Assembly (NCBI GenBank): GCA_029261355.1
Contig: JAJDBM010000058.1
Span: forward strand, 62,001 to 126,000
Direction: 5' to 3'
Length of the DNA stretch: 64,000 nt
DNA from: Nitrospirales bacterium
GTDB lineage: Bacteria > Nitrospirota > Nitrospiria > Nitrospirales > UBA8639
The position numbers and the translations under genes are program-made. How positions within the stretch are numbered: the stretch's first letter is position 1; each line of letters opens with the position of its first letter. Below the pieces are notes generated by a model. It had not been told where the DNA came from. It saw only the letters and a list, made by a program, of their open reading frames with translations, and made no database searches. Below are positions 28,971 to 38,796 of the stretch, in pieces.

Positions 28971-29773
28971 CTAGGCCGTTGAGGTGAGCCCTGAGACGCA
29001 ACCAGTTGCCTGTTCGTAAGAATCTGTTTCAAAGTCTGTTGTTGTGGTCCTGAGGTTTCTCTGACGCAAGGGAAGAAACAACAAGAAATCGACTGTGTTG
29101 AAATTGGGTTCCCATGCTGGAGGTCCACAGAGCAACGAGCCACGTCGCATCGCCTCGCTCATCAGTGATGGTCGGACTGGGAAATCGATGGACGTTTGCG
29201 CATGGACTGGGAATGGGTGTAATGGAAACGCACGCCAATGAAGTGGGCACAGATGGGTGTTCAGTATCTGGACGTAAATATTCGCGGCATTGGTTCCACC
29301 ATCTGCGAGAGTGATGCTGGCGCAGCTCATGAGATATTCATAGCCGTGGTAGATCATATACATTTCTAATTCAGACCAAATGAGTGACAGAACGGATTCT
29401 TGGCGGTAGTCCGGATGGACACAAATCCGTCCAACTTCGATAAGCCGTGATTTGAGTGCTTGCAGTGTACGGAGGTTAAACGCAGTGTCTAAATACCACC
29501 CGCCAATCTGCCCAGCTTGCGTCGGGTTGCGGATCCGGCATGTCCCTACGACTTTTCTGGTATCCCTGTCGCGAACCAGTAGATGTTCGCAATAGAGATC
29601 GACCCAATCTCGTTCGAGACGATCAGGACTTTTTAGTAATTGCGCGCCGCATTCCTCAACAAAAACGGAATACCGTAATCGTTGGGCTTCGTGGATGTCG
29701 TGAGCAGATTGGGCAAGGTTAACGTGAAAGGCTGCCGGAGTGTCAGGCGATTCAATAAGCGTGTTTCAGACAT
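28971..29773 (-). pseudogene. GNAT-like N-acyltransferase, OlsB type (Acetyltransf_5), with a 5' frameshift
   Basis: Read from 29756 down to 28971 this frame encodes a near-complete acyltransferase. Key stretches are HDIHEAQRLRYSVFVEE, VGTCRIRNP, LIEVGRICVHPDYRQES, SCASITLADGGTNAAN, CPLHWRAFPLHPFPV and CGPPAWEPNFNTVDFL. These match the family of ornithine acyl-ACP N-acyltransferases (OlsB), which make phosphorus-free ornithine lipids, and related autoinducer-like enzymes. The only good start, ATG 29773 after GAGGAG, is in another frame. An in-frame TGA lies just upstream of the acyltransferase frame, so a one-base shift within the first ten codons is needed, or an ATT start at 29756. Inside the window there is no OlsA. 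Possibly a true recent pseudogene or an assembly error. Confidence 0.7.
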
Positions 29774-29865
29774 AAGGTGCTCTCCTCTGACTGAAAGTGA
29801 AGAACTGTGTATGATTGTTTAGAAATTGTATCGAGAGGGTATGACATGCTGATGAAGAATGGGTA

Positions 29866-29890
29866 AATGAGAGGTAAATTACCTTTCATT
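29866..29890. promoter_or_regulatory. 25-bp near-perfect palindrome upstream of the OlsB-like gene
   Basis: AATGAGAGGTAA, a central A, then TTACCTTTCATT: twelve-base arms with one mismatch. It lies about 95 bp upstream of the ATG at 29773, suited to an operator or a promoter-proximal binding site. It also contains GTAAAT twice, 11 bp apart, but this does not fit the Pho-box spacing seen elsewhere. Confidence 0.45.
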
Positions 29891-29912
29891 AAATTTTCTC
29901 CAGTACCTCAAT

Positions 29913-30240
29913 GGCATCTCTCAAAACCGTCCTTTTCCGTGATTGCGGCGTCAGCCGCATTCTCAAATCAACCTGTATGTGCCTCTCGCTGGTTTGATCA
30001 CTTAGCGAATTTTGGGTGGTGCATGACGTCGTGGCAGTCCTTCTTGCCCGATTGAGCGTGATCTGGATTCGCCTCTAGCCGCGTTGAACAACGTGCGAAG
30101 CTTGAGATGGTGTCTGGCGCCGTAGCCATCCTTCTTGCTCGACTGAAAGTAATGTGGATACGTTAGAGACACTCCGGTTTTCCGTACGCAGCTTCCTGGC
30201 ATGCACACACACTTCTATCTTCATGCGTTCCTTAGTCATT
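29913..30240. repeat. Dispersed repeat, diverged relative of the MITE-like element at 51272
   Basis: Bases 29913-29950 match 51273-51310 at 30 of 38 positions without gaps, including GATTGCGGCGTCAGC, and similarity continues to about 30000. A second block near 30163-30200 (CCGGTTTTCCG, CAGCTTCCTGGCATGCACAC) matches the right half of the 51272 element. Between them sits extra sequence with an internal duplication: TCCTTCTTGC repeats at 30038-30071 and 30129-30162, 91 bp apart. No gene is supported here or in the rest of 29774-30393. Confidence 0.6.
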
Positions 30241-30393
30241 GGCCGGCGCGAATTCACGTCGGTAGAACGTGAGCAAGCATGATATTGAGGGTCGGTACGC
30301 AGGGTCATCATCAATCAATGTTTTTCGTATTTCGAGAAGCTGTTGGACTGCCGCCGGAAGGCAGCAACCCAGCAACCCAGAGGGTACTCGTAT

Positions 30394-32700
30394 TTAACGA
30401 TGAAAAATTTTACCGATATTCATCAATTGCGTTTCTCCACTTGCATTGTCGACGCCGTCGTTATCAGTCACGATGTAGGTCTTGCCATTTCGAAACACGG
30501 CCAATCCTTCAACTTTTTCCAACACGAAACCGTTGTCCTTTGTGAGGTCAGGAATAAGATCCCGGACGAATGTCTTACTCAGAACTGGAAAGGTCTCCCC
30601 TTGCGGCTTCGGTTCGATTCCGTCAACGGAGAATTCATAGATCTTTTTAATCCTTGCATCAGGGCCGCCCTGATTATCCCGCTCTATTACGGCAAAGCGA
30701 TCATGGTCTAGGGCCACGATCTCAGAGAGCCCCACCCATCCACCGTTTGGCGAGGTTGGACCATCAATCGGATAGTAGAAAAATGTCCAAGTTCCGGTTG
30801 CCGTGTCGTAACGGCCAATTCGGACATGATCATCAGGGTCGCTTATCCATTCGCGCTGGAAGGCAACATAGACAAGCTCACTATCAGTATAGTGGTTGTT
30901 GACTGCTGCGACACCTTCAAATCCAAACCGACGTTGCAAGTTATTGACAGAATCTGGTAGTTGAATTTCCTTTACAATTCTTCCGTTTTTCTTCACATTT
31001 AACAGCAAGTTTTTCGAGGTGACAGGACGATTGTCGTCATCAACACTCCCTGCCCCTTCCGAAACAACCCAAAACCCTTTGTTGTATGAACGTACCGTAA
31101 GACCCTCAATGTCTAGATTGACGGTGTCGCCTCGTGTATCCCGTAACACAATTTCCTTCCTGATGATGGCTGGATGTTTAGGGTGCACAATCATCTCGAA
31201 AATTCGGCTTTGTTCATAGAAGCTATCGTAGGCGGTATACATTCGATTGATAAAAGATCGCTTGGTATCCGCAGCTAAGGCAGATAGCGCTCCCCATGGA
31301 ATCGGCGTACCATTGCGACGATTTTTCGACACGATGGTTGGATAGGTAGGTTTGCCATGCTTCAGTTTATAAATACTGATGGAGGATCGAATCTTGTCAC
31401 CACGATCGTCAACCTCACTTGCGACGATAAATAGGTTCCGTTTGGGAATGGCCAGTAGGCCTTCGGGGCCTACGCCAGCTGGGAGAACTTGTACGAGGTG
31501 CGGTTTTCCTTTTAGCAATTTGTACACCAGGACCACATTGGATCGTTCTGAGCCAACAAATAGAAATTTATCTTTTCCGTATTGACCAAATTCAATACCC
31601 TCTGGTTCATTGCCTTTATTTTCTGAGCGATTTTCAGAGTAATGTCCGATTCGTGCCACGACGTGTTCGACAGAGTTCCCAGGCTTAAACAGAACCTTTC
31701 CTCTCTTATTGAAAATCGTGAATCCACGGCTTCCTCCATCTAGATCTCCTTCGTCAGCTGTCGCAAGTTTTTTGTTTGAAATCCACGTCACAGCATCTGG
31801 TTCTCGTGGAACATCGGTAAGCGATCCATCAAGTTGGATGAGGTCATTTTCTAGGACATCGATGTTCATTAAATCTTCAGTTCCGGCATTCCAATGACGA
31901 ACAACTGTCCCTTTTCTTAAATTAATCAACACAATGTGATTATTTTCTTGCAGGGTGACGGCTGCGATGTCTTTGTTGTTGATGTCAATGTATTCAACTT
32001 CAGGGTCAGTAGGGAAAAAATCAGGTACGCCAACCAGGTCAACGGTTCTCGTTGTCCAATTAGCCGGTGTTCCGTTCAAATCCACGATCATCAAGAATCC
32101 TGGGGGGAGTTGTGGAGGGCGGCCGTCTCCCAGATCTTCATTGCGTTCATTCTCGATGGCAATCGCTGCATACTTGCCACTAGGACTAACGGCAATGCTG
32201 TCTGGTTGTCCATTCAAATCGATGGACCGAACAATTTTTCGCGTGTTGATGTTAATCACCTGCAATAGCCCAGACGGGTTAATGAAATCTTGGCTCGTAT
32301 TGACACTGGCTAATGCGTATTTTCCCTTTACGGCAACCGAGGTTGGTTCTCCTGGGACTGGAACGACTCCATCCGGTTGAGGATTCGAGGGATCTTGAAT
32401 GTTCACGAAACCGATGTTTTTTGTCTTACCGTCGGTGTAGATGAGGTGTTTGCCACTTTTGCTAGCAACAACGATCTCGGCCACAGTCTCTTTATTCACA
32501 TCGGTATTCAAAAAAATCGGAAATGTTGCGATTCTTTCAAATGTTCTTTGGTGATGATGGCGATTGTTGTTAGACTTTGCTGGGAGTGGTGTAGCGACAA
32601 TCGTGATTGTCCAAGCTATTAGGACAAAGGTGGAATATCTATGCCATTGACTGCTTTGACGCAGTTGCAAAACTCTTCGTACATGATGAAAGAATAACAT
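30394..32700 (-). CDS. Secreted beta-propeller protein with phytase-like esterase domain
   Basis: A 768-residue exported protein. After an N-terminal hydrophobic segment (FVLIAWTITIVATPL, about residues 26-40) comes a seven-bladed-propeller-like region (GEPTSVAVKGKYALASV, GQPDSIAVSPSGKYAAIAI, PEGLLAIPKRNLFIVA). The C-terminal 300 residues match the esterase-like phytase domain (PF13449 type): LDIEGLTVRS, FGFEGVAAVNN, ALDHDRFAVIERDNQGG and KVEGLAVFRNGKTYIVTDND. Such proteins are thought to release phosphate from phytate or other esters outside the cytoplasm. GGAGGGAG sits directly before the ATG, and a Pho-box-like series lies about 100 bp upstream. Confidence 0.85.
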   Translation of the reverse strand: MLFFHHVRRVLQLRQSSQWHRYSTFVLIAWTITIVATPLPAKSNNNRHHHQRTFERIATFPIFLNTDVNKETVAEIVVASKSGKHLIYTDGKTKNIGFVNIQDPSNPQPDGVVPVPGEPTSVAVKGKYALASVNTSQDFINPSGLLQVININTRKIVRSIDLNGQPDSIAVSPSGKYAAIAIENERNEDLGDGRPPQLPPGFLMIVDLNGTPANWTTRTVDLVGVPDFFPTDPEVEYIDINNKDIAAVTLQENNHIVLINLRKGTVVRHWNAGTEDLMNIDVLENDLIQLDGSLTDVPREPDAVTWISNKKLATADEGDLDGGSRGFTIFNKRGKVLFKPGNSVEHVVARIGHYSENRSENKGNEPEGIEFGQYGKDKFLFVGSERSNVVLVYKLLKGKPHLVQVLPAGVGPEGLLAIPKRNLFIVASEVDDRGDKIRSSISIYKLKHGKPTYPTIVSKNRRNGTPIPWGALSALAADTKRSFINRMYTAYDSFYEQSRIFEMIVHPKHPAIIRKEIVLRDTRGDTVNLDIEGLTVRSYNKGFWVVSEGAGSVDDDNRPVTSKNLLLNVKKNGRIVKEIQLPDSVNNLQRRFGFEGVAAVNNHYTDSELVYVAFQREWISDPDDHVRIGRYDTATGTWTFFYYPIDGPTSPNGGWVGLSEIVALDHDRFAVIERDNQGGPDARIKKIYEFSVDGIEPKPQGETFPVLSKTFVRDLIPDLTKDNGFVLEKVEGLAVFRNGKTYIVTDNDGVDNASGETQLMNIGKIFHR

Positions 32701-32788
32701 TCTCCCTCCTTACTCGTTGTGGTGAATAGAGAATAAGGTCCACATGTGTGGAGATTTGGTGAAAAGATTTTCACGTGTTTATAACAAT

Positions 32789-32832
32789 CCATTAAAGAGT
32801 TTGGGTTACCGGGGAATTACGTTGCTGTTAAT
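32789..32832 (-). promoter_or_regulatory. Pho-box-like series before the phytase-like gene
   Basis: Plus-strand GTTACC at 32805, ATTACG at 32816 and GTTAAT at 32827 are in exact 11-bp register. Read on the minus strand the proximal unit is GGTAAC, followed after 10 bp by TAATGG (32794-32789). The repeat phasing is strong; the -10 is poor. Confidence 0.5.
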
Positions 32833-32884
32833 TTTTTCTATCGAAGGCTGTGGAATTGTTGTGTCAGGTAGGCTGAGGGGGTGT

Positions 32885-33606
32885 CTATTCTTTTTCTAGG
32901 AATCTGAGAAGGCTTTGGGCTTCTGGGAGAAAGCGATGAGCCCAGGCATAAGGATAGTGAGGATGTTGGGAGTGAATAATAGCAAGTAGCTGTTCTATTA
33001 ACAGCTTGGCCAAAAGAATTCTGGCATTCGTGTAGTTGGCATCGAGCGCAATGGCACGCACAAGATGTGTTTTGGCGGCTTCTGTGTTTCCATCAAGAAA
33101 CCATGGGAGTTCTGCCAAGAGTCCGCCAAGCATTTGAGGCGCGGGAGCGTGCTTGGGGTCGAGTGTTATTGTTCTTCAAACATGCCTCAGAATCTGATTG
33201 ATTTTCATGGCCCCGCTCGCGAGATTCTTTAGTTGGGTGGGATTCCCCAGTGTGAGGGCACAGAGCAAATGTGCTTCGGCATTGTGTTCGTCGAGTTCTA
33301 GGGCCCGTTTGGCATGGTTCATCCCCATCTCCTAAGCATATATCCGATCTTCTTGCTCGATAAAAAGTCGTCGCCCATATTGAGATCTACATTGGCCACT
33401 TGTAATAACAGGGGTATGTCACGTGGATTGCAGTCAAGTTTTGTGGAAATGGATACCATGTCTTTTCGAAGAGATCCAGGGTAACCTACTGGGATACTGT
33501 CTCGCTGACCCCAAACAGGGAGATCGAAAAACAGAAGGGTAAGGAGAACTGGGATCATGAATGTGAACGCGGTTTTACGCGCAATCTTGACGGACATAAA
33601 ATTCAA
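32885..33606 (-). pseudogene. TPR-repeat protein, pseudogene
   Basis: Three pieces of one exported TPR protein. Piece one (from 33606): signal sequence KTAFTFMIPVLLTLLFF and the start of the repeats, running off frame near 33340. Piece two: MNHAKRALELDEHNAEAHLL, preceded in frame by a TAG. Piece three after a TGA near 33178: ITLDPKHAP, MLGGLLAELPWFLDGNTEAA and LVRAIALDANYTNARILLAK. The second and third pieces share one frame. With a frameshift and two nonsense codons it cannot be functional. The repeats resemble those of TRAP-transporter-associated TatT proteins. Confidence 0.7.
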
Positions 33607-34513
33607 TCGATGAACTTGTAATTTGACTTCTTCCAGTAAAAAGAAAAATCAACAACCACAAAATTTGAAGCATGAATAAAAATTCCATAGTTCATACCAT
33701 CGTTAATCCATCTAAGATGTGTGACGCTGCTATAAACTATTCGAGCTCTGTTCCCAACGTATTTGGGTATAAACCTGAGGCTGATTGGCGGACTATATTT
33801 TTGAAGAAATTCGATGAATTCAAACTGATTGGCAGATCAACCGAATTCTTTGATCCAACGACGACAGCTTGATATTCGTTTTCAGGTCCAGCGGTAATGT
33901 TTTGAGAATGAAATGGTAACGAATATGAATTGGCATTAAGGGATCCCTTTGTGGATGAAATTTTTTTCAGGAACTGATCAATGATTAGATGATGCTCTTC
34001 TTGTGAGAAGAATAATTGATCATTTGACGGTTTTGGGAAGATTTTCGAATGATAGGTAGACAATAGGTGTCTCCATCTACAGGTCAATTGAAAGAATAAT
34101 TCAGCGTAGGTTTTTTGTTTCTCCAGATTATGCAGGATACGTTGGTCTCAATTGTTGTATTCTAGCAAGGCTTATCGGTTTGCTGTGTTATCTGTGGGTT
34201 ACTTTTTAGCAAACAGTTTGTACCCAACGGGGATGGTGTTTTTCATTGATCGTGTTGTTGCTTCGGTGCCATGTATATATTCTATGAAATGAGTTTTCCT
34301 GTCGTCCCAGAATACTAACCGACACAGAGTTCCCTGCTTTTCCTCTCAATTCTTCAACAAACGACTCCCAACCTGCGATTTGAAAAAGGCCGGGCAGTGC
34401 TAACGGCTTCGCAACTTACTCGTATTCTCGTCGATATAGTTGGTCTTACATTCAGCCTTTCTTTCTACTGCTGACATTGCTAAGTCGTGGGTGTCAAGGT
34501 GGAAAGTTAGAGA
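33607..34513. other. Gene-poor stretch before the insertion sequence
   Basis: About 900 bases of AT-rich sequence. The longest open frame, minus strand 34087-33737 (116 codons, containing EYQAVVVGSKNSVDLP), has no ribosome site and no family I recognise; it may be a gene remnant. Nothing else is supported. Confidence 0.4.
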
Positions 34514-34596
34514 TGGACCCCACTGATTGGACAGAATACTTTGAGTGTTCAGTGAAATCTTCTGCGGTATATTGCTTAATAACAAAGGAGCAGAAG

Positions 34597-34886
34597 ATGG
34601 CACGACGATCCCGACGGAATCATTCCCCAGCCTTTAAAGCCAAGGTTGCCTTAGCCGCGGTGAAGGGCGAGCGCACCTTGGCCGAATTAGCCGAGTACTT
34701 TGATGTCCATCCCAATCAGATTCAAGATTGGAAGAAGCAGTTGCTGAGCAAGGCTGAACATGTGTTTGGCGCGAGCCTCGTCGCGGCTGCCGACCATGAA
34801 CAGGTGCAGCAGAAGCTGCATGCCAAGATTGGATAGCTGACAATGGAGAAGGATTTTTTAGCCAACGCGCTCGGACCCGGCCGATG
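34597..34886 (+). pseudogene. IS3-family orfA, helix-turn-helix protein, interrupted by a nonsense codon
   Basis: Transposase DNA-binding subunit beginning MARRSRRNHSPAFKAKVALA with an HTH (ERTLAELAEYFDVHPNQIQDW) given here in two parts, ERTLAELAEYF and DVHPNQIQDW, and a leucine-zipper helix. A TAG at 34834-34836 replaces the glutamine expected in the zipper; in frame beyond it the sequence continues LTMEKDFLANALG and ends overlapping the orfB start. AAAGGAG precedes the ATG. Confidence 0.8.
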
Positions 34887-35728
34887 ACTGAGCGCAAAGC
34901 GTTGATCAAGGCCAAGCCAGGTCTCTCGGTCACCCGCCAGTGTCAGCTGTTGGCTGTACCCCGGTCGAGTGCCTATGCAGGCCCCCAGAATGTCTCAGCG
35001 GCCGACATTGGTTTGATGCGCCAGCTCGACGCGCTCTATCTGAAATGGCCGTTCTATGGGAGCCGTCGCCTGTGTGTGGAGCTGCACCACCAGGGGTATC
35101 GGGTGAATCGTAAACGCATTCAACGGTTGATGGGCAAGATGGGGCTCCGAGCAATTTACCCGAAGCCACGCACCAGTCACCCAGGCAAAGGGCACAAGAT
35201 TTATCCCTACTTACTGAGAGGCCTAAGCATTGAGCAGTCGAACCAGGTGTGGGCGAGTGATATTTGTTATATCCCGATGGCCAAGGGCTTCATGTATCTC
35301 ACAGCCATCATCGACTGGTACTCACGTCGAGTGTTGGCGTGGCGCGTCTCCAATACGCTAGAGACGGACGCCTGTGTGGAGGCGCTGGAAGAGGCCCTCT
35401 TGCACTATGGCGCGCAGAGATCTTTAATATGGACCAGGGTGCCCAATATACGAGTGAGGCATTCATCGCTGTACTCAAAGAGTACGAGGTCAAAATTAGT
35501 ATGGATGGTAAAGGCCGCTGGGTCGACAATGTCATCGTTGAACGACTGTGGCGCAGCGTGAAGGACGAGGATGTCTACTTACACGCCCATGAGACTCCAG
35601 CCGCACTCCGTGCCGGGCTGACGGCCTATGTACAATTTTATAATACGGAACGCCGTCACCAGGCGTTGAATCGACAGACGCCTGATACGGTGTATTGGGC
35701 TAGTTCTATGACGAAGAAGGCTGCATAA
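34884..35728 (+). pseudogene. IS3-family orfB, DDE transposase, frameshifted
   Basis: Transposase catalytic subunit. The N-terminal HTH_21 region (WPFYGSRRLCVELHHQGYRV) and the first catalytic Asp (QVWASDICYIPM) are in one frame. The second Asp (IFNMDQGAQYTS) and the catalytic Glu (DNVIVERLWRSVKDEDVYLH) are in the next frame. The break is at about 35415, where comparison with relatives (YG-P-EIFN) implies loss of a single base. Start ATG 34884 overlaps the orfA stop (ATGA), as expected for this family. Confidence 0.82.
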
Positions 35729-35840
35729 TCACGAGCAGAGATTTCACTTAGCGAGCAGTCCAAAAATTAGGGTCCACTTCTGTTGATGGCCTAGAATCTC
35801 ACCTAATCTTCATACTCTCTTTACATATCAGCGATCTTCC

Positions 35841-35873
35841 TGCAATCCAACTGTAACCTGCCTGTTCTATTTT
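35841..35873 (+). promoter_or_regulatory. Putative Pho box and -10 for the phosphoesterase-phoD pair
   Basis: TGCAAT at 35841 and TGTAAC at 35852 are 11 bp apart, and TGTTCT follows at 35863 in the same register. TATTTT lies at 35868-35873, exactly 10 bp after TGTAAC. The gene starts about 100 bp downstream. Confidence 0.6.
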
Positions 35874-35974
35874 CATGGTCATTATGAATCGATTGGGGAA
35901 TCTCCCAATTACTTACTGTAAGAGATGGTGTCGAATGAAATGCCATTGTTTATCTACTTAACCAAGGAGGGGCG

Positions 35975-37039
35975 ATGTCACGAAGAATGTTGGTACTGAG
36001 TGTGATCGGGCTTCTGGTAATGAGCCAGATAGGTCTGACTGAGGCAAGAAACGTCAAGCCTGCCCAAGGGGAGCAATCATTTTCATTCGCGCTGATCGGC
36101 GACGTTCCGTATGACGAACGGCAAGTCAAAGAACTCGACAACGTCATTAGAGAAGTGAACCGTGATAAGGATGTGAAGTTTGTGATGCATGCAGGTGATA
36201 TCAAGGGAGGTGGAGCGCGTTGTGATGACCAAGTCTATTTTGATCGATTTGCCCAATATCAAAAGTTTAAACGAGCCTTTATTTACACTCCAGGAGACAA
36301 TGAGTGGACTGATTGCCATCGAGAAAGTAATGGGCAATTTTATCCGATAGAACGTCTGTCTTTTTTACGAGGCGTATTTTTTTCAAACCCTTATCGTTCC
36401 ACTGGACGGCATCCTATCAAAGTCCGACCACAGAGCCGATTCCCTGCATATGAGCAGTATGTTGAAAATGTGTTATTTAAGAAAAAACACGTCGTCTTTT
36501 CAACCATTCATGTCGTTGGAAGCAACAATAATTTAGCGCCGTGGAGTGGCATCGATTCGAATGATTCATTCCAACGCCCACGTCCAGATCGGCTAGCAGA
36601 ATTTCAAGATCGTGAAGCGGCGGCTCTTCATTGGCTCAATCATACATTTGATGTGGCGGAACGCCGTGATAGTCCCGGTGTGTTCATTATGATACATGGT
36701 AATCCTCGATTTGATCTAGAAGAAACAGAGGATGGTCGAGCTGGGTTTAATCGATTTATCAATACATTACGGGAGCGGGCCCTCGAATTTACAAAGCCCG
36801 TGGTTCTTGTTCATGGCGATTTTCATGTCTTCTTTATTGATAAACCCATGTTTGGAGTCCCACTCGGTGGTTTTCGAGTTACGGCAGACGGGAGGCCGGC
36901 TATGCTCGGGAATATGACGCGAAGTCAAACAATTGGAAGTCCTGATGTTCATTGGTTGAAAGTTACGGTGAAGCCACATTCACGTGATGTTTTCACGATT
37001 CAAGAGCGCATTGTTGAACAAAATGCCGTGTTTCCTTGA
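35975..37039 (+). CDS. Secreted calcineurin-like metallophosphoesterase
   Basis: A 354-residue exported phosphoesterase. The signal peptide is MSRRMLVLSVIGLLVMSQIG with likely cleavage at TEA-RN. Two-metal-centre motifs are in the usual order: FALIGDVPYD (about 38), VMHAGDIKGGG (about 70), YTPGDNEWTDCH (about 108), FIMIHGNPRFD (about 230) and LVHGDFHVFF (about 275). It would cleave phosphate mono- or diesters in the periplasm; the substrate is unknown. A strong AAGGAGG precedes the ATG, a Pho box lies upstream and phoD follows after 56 bp, so the two form a probable PhoB-controlled operon. Confidence 0.88.
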   Translation: MSRRMLVLSVIGLLVMSQIGLTEARNVKPAQGEQSFSFALIGDVPYDERQVKELDNVIREVNRDKDVKFVMHAGDIKGGGARCDDQVYFDRFAQYQKFKRAFIYTPGDNEWTDCHRESNGQFYPIERLSFLRGVFFSNPYRSTGRHPIKVRPQSRFPAYEQYVENVLFKKKHVVFSTIHVVGSNNNLAPWSGIDSNDSFQRPRPDRLAEFQDREAAALHWLNHTFDVAERRDSPGVFIMIHGNPRFDLEETEDGRAGFNRFINTLRERALEFTKPVVLVHGDFHVFFIDKPMFGVPLGGFRVTADGRPAMLGNMTRSQTIGSPDVHWLKVTVKPHSRDVFTIQERIVEQNAVFP

Positions 37040-37095
37040 TAGCCCATACTCCCAACCTACTTCTAACCGTTTGAATATACAAAAGGAGAATCGAG

Positions 37096-38616
37096 ATGGA
37101 TATGTTGTCGTGTTGTCAGTCGAAAAAGGTTCTGATCCTCATAATGCTACTCACACTGACCATCCTTCTTCCTAGTGCAGTGTTGTCTCATAGGGAGTCC
37201 CGGCTGGTCCCGGTGACTCATGGCGTCATGGCTGGTGATGTCAATTCGACGAGTGCCGTTATCTGGGCCAGAACCAATAGACCCTCCACGATGCATGTGT
37301 TGATCAAACCAAAGAATGGATTTGGCGGGTCTATTCGGAAACATACATCCGTTGACCTCGCACGAGACTTCACGGGAAAGATCCGTGTCAGAGGCCTTCA
37401 CCCCGATACAAAATACAAGTATTTCGTCTGGTTTGGCGACGAGTCTCAACGCTTTCGTCCACATCGGGCTATAAAGGGGAAATTTCGAACAGCTCCCCAA
37501 AGAAATCGAGTGCAACCGATTCGTTTCGCGTGGGGCGGTGACGTGGCTGGTCAAAATGTCTGTCGAGATCAAAATGAAGGGTTTCCGATTTTTAACGCGA
37601 TCAAAAAGTTACCGTTAGATTTTTTTGTTGGCCTTGGTGACATGATCTATGCTGATGGTGTCTGCGAACCAGTCGGTCGGTATGGTAACGCCCAAGTACC
37701 TGGAACTTTTACTCAAGCGGCAGATCTTCCTAATTTCTGGGCGCATTGGAAGTATGTGCGCGAGGATCACAAGTTGCAAACGTTACTCTCCAAAGTTCCA
37801 TATTACGCTGTATGGGATGATCATGAAGTGGTAAATGACTTTGGGCCGTTGCATGACACCCGAGATGTTCCACCCTACATGGCTGGAGAACATCTTCTCC
37901 CTAATGGCCTACAGGCATTCCTCGCGTATAACCCTATTCTTGAGCGAAATCTGACCCCCAAACGATTGTACCGCCATGCACGGTGGGGTAAGCATGTTGA
38001 CATGATTTTCCTCGACAACCGCCAATATCGTGATGCGAACCTCAAAGAGGATGATCCACAGTTCGTGAAAACGATGCTTGGGCGAGAACAGTTGACCTGG
38101 CTGAAGAAGAAACTTCAGGAATCAGATGCGACCTGGAAAGTCATTGTCTCCAGTGTTCCAATCTCAATACCGACTGGGTTCCCACCAGAGCTCGGCCGAG
38201 ATGGTTGGGGGAATTTTGAGCAAGAGACAGGGTTTGAACATGAGATCGTTGATATCTTGGAAACGATTCGAACTCAGAAGCTTCGGAATGTGATTTTTAT
38301 CACGACCGACGTGCATTTTGCGGAAGTTTTCCGGTATACCCCTTCGTTTGCTGATCCAAACTTTCAGGTCCATGAATTTGTGACTGGTCCCATGAATGCG
38401 GGGCTTTTTCCAAACAGAGACTTTGATGACTCACTCGGCACCGAAAGCCTGTTCTTTTATGGACCGGAGAATGCTGGGGCCGTATCCACGTGGGAAGAAG
38501 CCAAGCCCTGGATGAATTTTGGGTATGCAGAGGTGGATCGCTTCGGAAACTTAACGGTTTCAATCAGAAATATTGAAGGCGATGTAGAGTATGAAACCAC
38601 GTTGTTGCCGAACTGA
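37096..38616 (+). CDS. phoD: PhoD-family alkaline phosphatase
   Basis: A 506-residue exported phosphatase/phosphodiesterase. The N-terminus (about 10-32) is hydrophobic like a Sec signal; the twin arginine found in many PhoD precursors is not seen. A fibronectin-like PhoD_N domain begins VTHGVMAGDVNSTSAVIWAR. The metallophosphatase core has FAWGGDVAG, VGLGDMIYADG, YAVWDDHEVVNDFG, IFLDNRQYRD and FITTDVHFAEVF, including the Fe/Ca ligands of the family. AAAGGAGAA precedes the ATG. It follows the calcineurin-like gene and probably shares its Pho-box promoter. Confidence 0.9.
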   Translation: MDMLSCCQSKKVLILIMLLTLTILLPSAVLSHRESRLVPVTHGVMAGDVNSTSAVIWARTNRPSTMHVLIKPKNGFGGSIRKHTSVDLARDFTGKIRVRGLHPDTKYKYFVWFGDESQRFRPHRAIKGKFRTAPQRNRVQPIRFAWGGDVAGQNVCRDQNEGFPIFNAIKKLPLDFFVGLGDMIYADGVCEPVGRYGNAQVPGTFTQAADLPNFWAHWKYVREDHKLQTLLSKVPYYAVWDDHEVVNDFGPLHDTRDVPPYMAGEHLLPNGLQAFLAYNPILERNLTPKRLYRHARWGKHVDMIFLDNRQYRDANLKEDDPQFVKTMLGREQLTWLKKKLQESDATWKVIVSSVPISIPTGFPPELGRDGWGNFEQETGFEHEIVDILETIRTQKLRNVIFITTDVHFAEVFRYTPSFADPNFQVHEFVTGPMNAGLFPNRDFDDSLGTESLFFYGPENAGAVSTWEEAKPWMNFGYAEVDRFGNLTVSIRNIEGDVEYETTLLPN

Positions 38617-38796
38617 TTAACCGCGTTCAATCAAAAATGGGTGGAAGGGATGAATGACGGCGGAGCATCTAGATGGGGATGATAAGCTTCTTCGCACGGT
38701 AGCTGGTTATCCTTGTTGGGTGTCGCGTCATTGTCACTTCGCCATCGTAAGTTAAGAATTCATCACTATGCCCCTAGGGAGAATAAGGAGAATCAT

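Larger units (their letters stand above)
34514..35776 (+). mobile_element. Inactivated IS3-family insertion sequence
   Basis: A 1263-bp element with TG...CA ends. The left end TGGACCCCACTGATTGGAC (34514-) matches the inverted right end TGGACCCTAATTTTTGGAC (35776-) at 15 of 19 positions. It encodes the two overlapping genes typical of IS3 elements, both damaged: orfA has a nonsense codon and orfB a one-base deletion. The three bases flanking each end (AGA and CTT) differ, so no target duplication remains. Confidence 0.85.

Noticed and set aside
29863-29884. Possible Pho box (two GTAAAT, 11 bp apart) before the OlsB-like gene
   Set aside because: The orientation and the 10-bp spacing to a -10 hexamer seen at the other sites are missing; the palindrome explains the repeat better.
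33672-33872. 66-codon plus-strand frame in the gap before the insertion sequence
   Set aside because: Overlaps an equally weak opposite frame, has no ribosome site and no recognisable composition.
38721-38750. TGTCGC and TGTCAC 11 bp apart before the EEP pseudogene
   Set aside because: Only one good unit and no -10 at the right distance; the gene is dead in any case.
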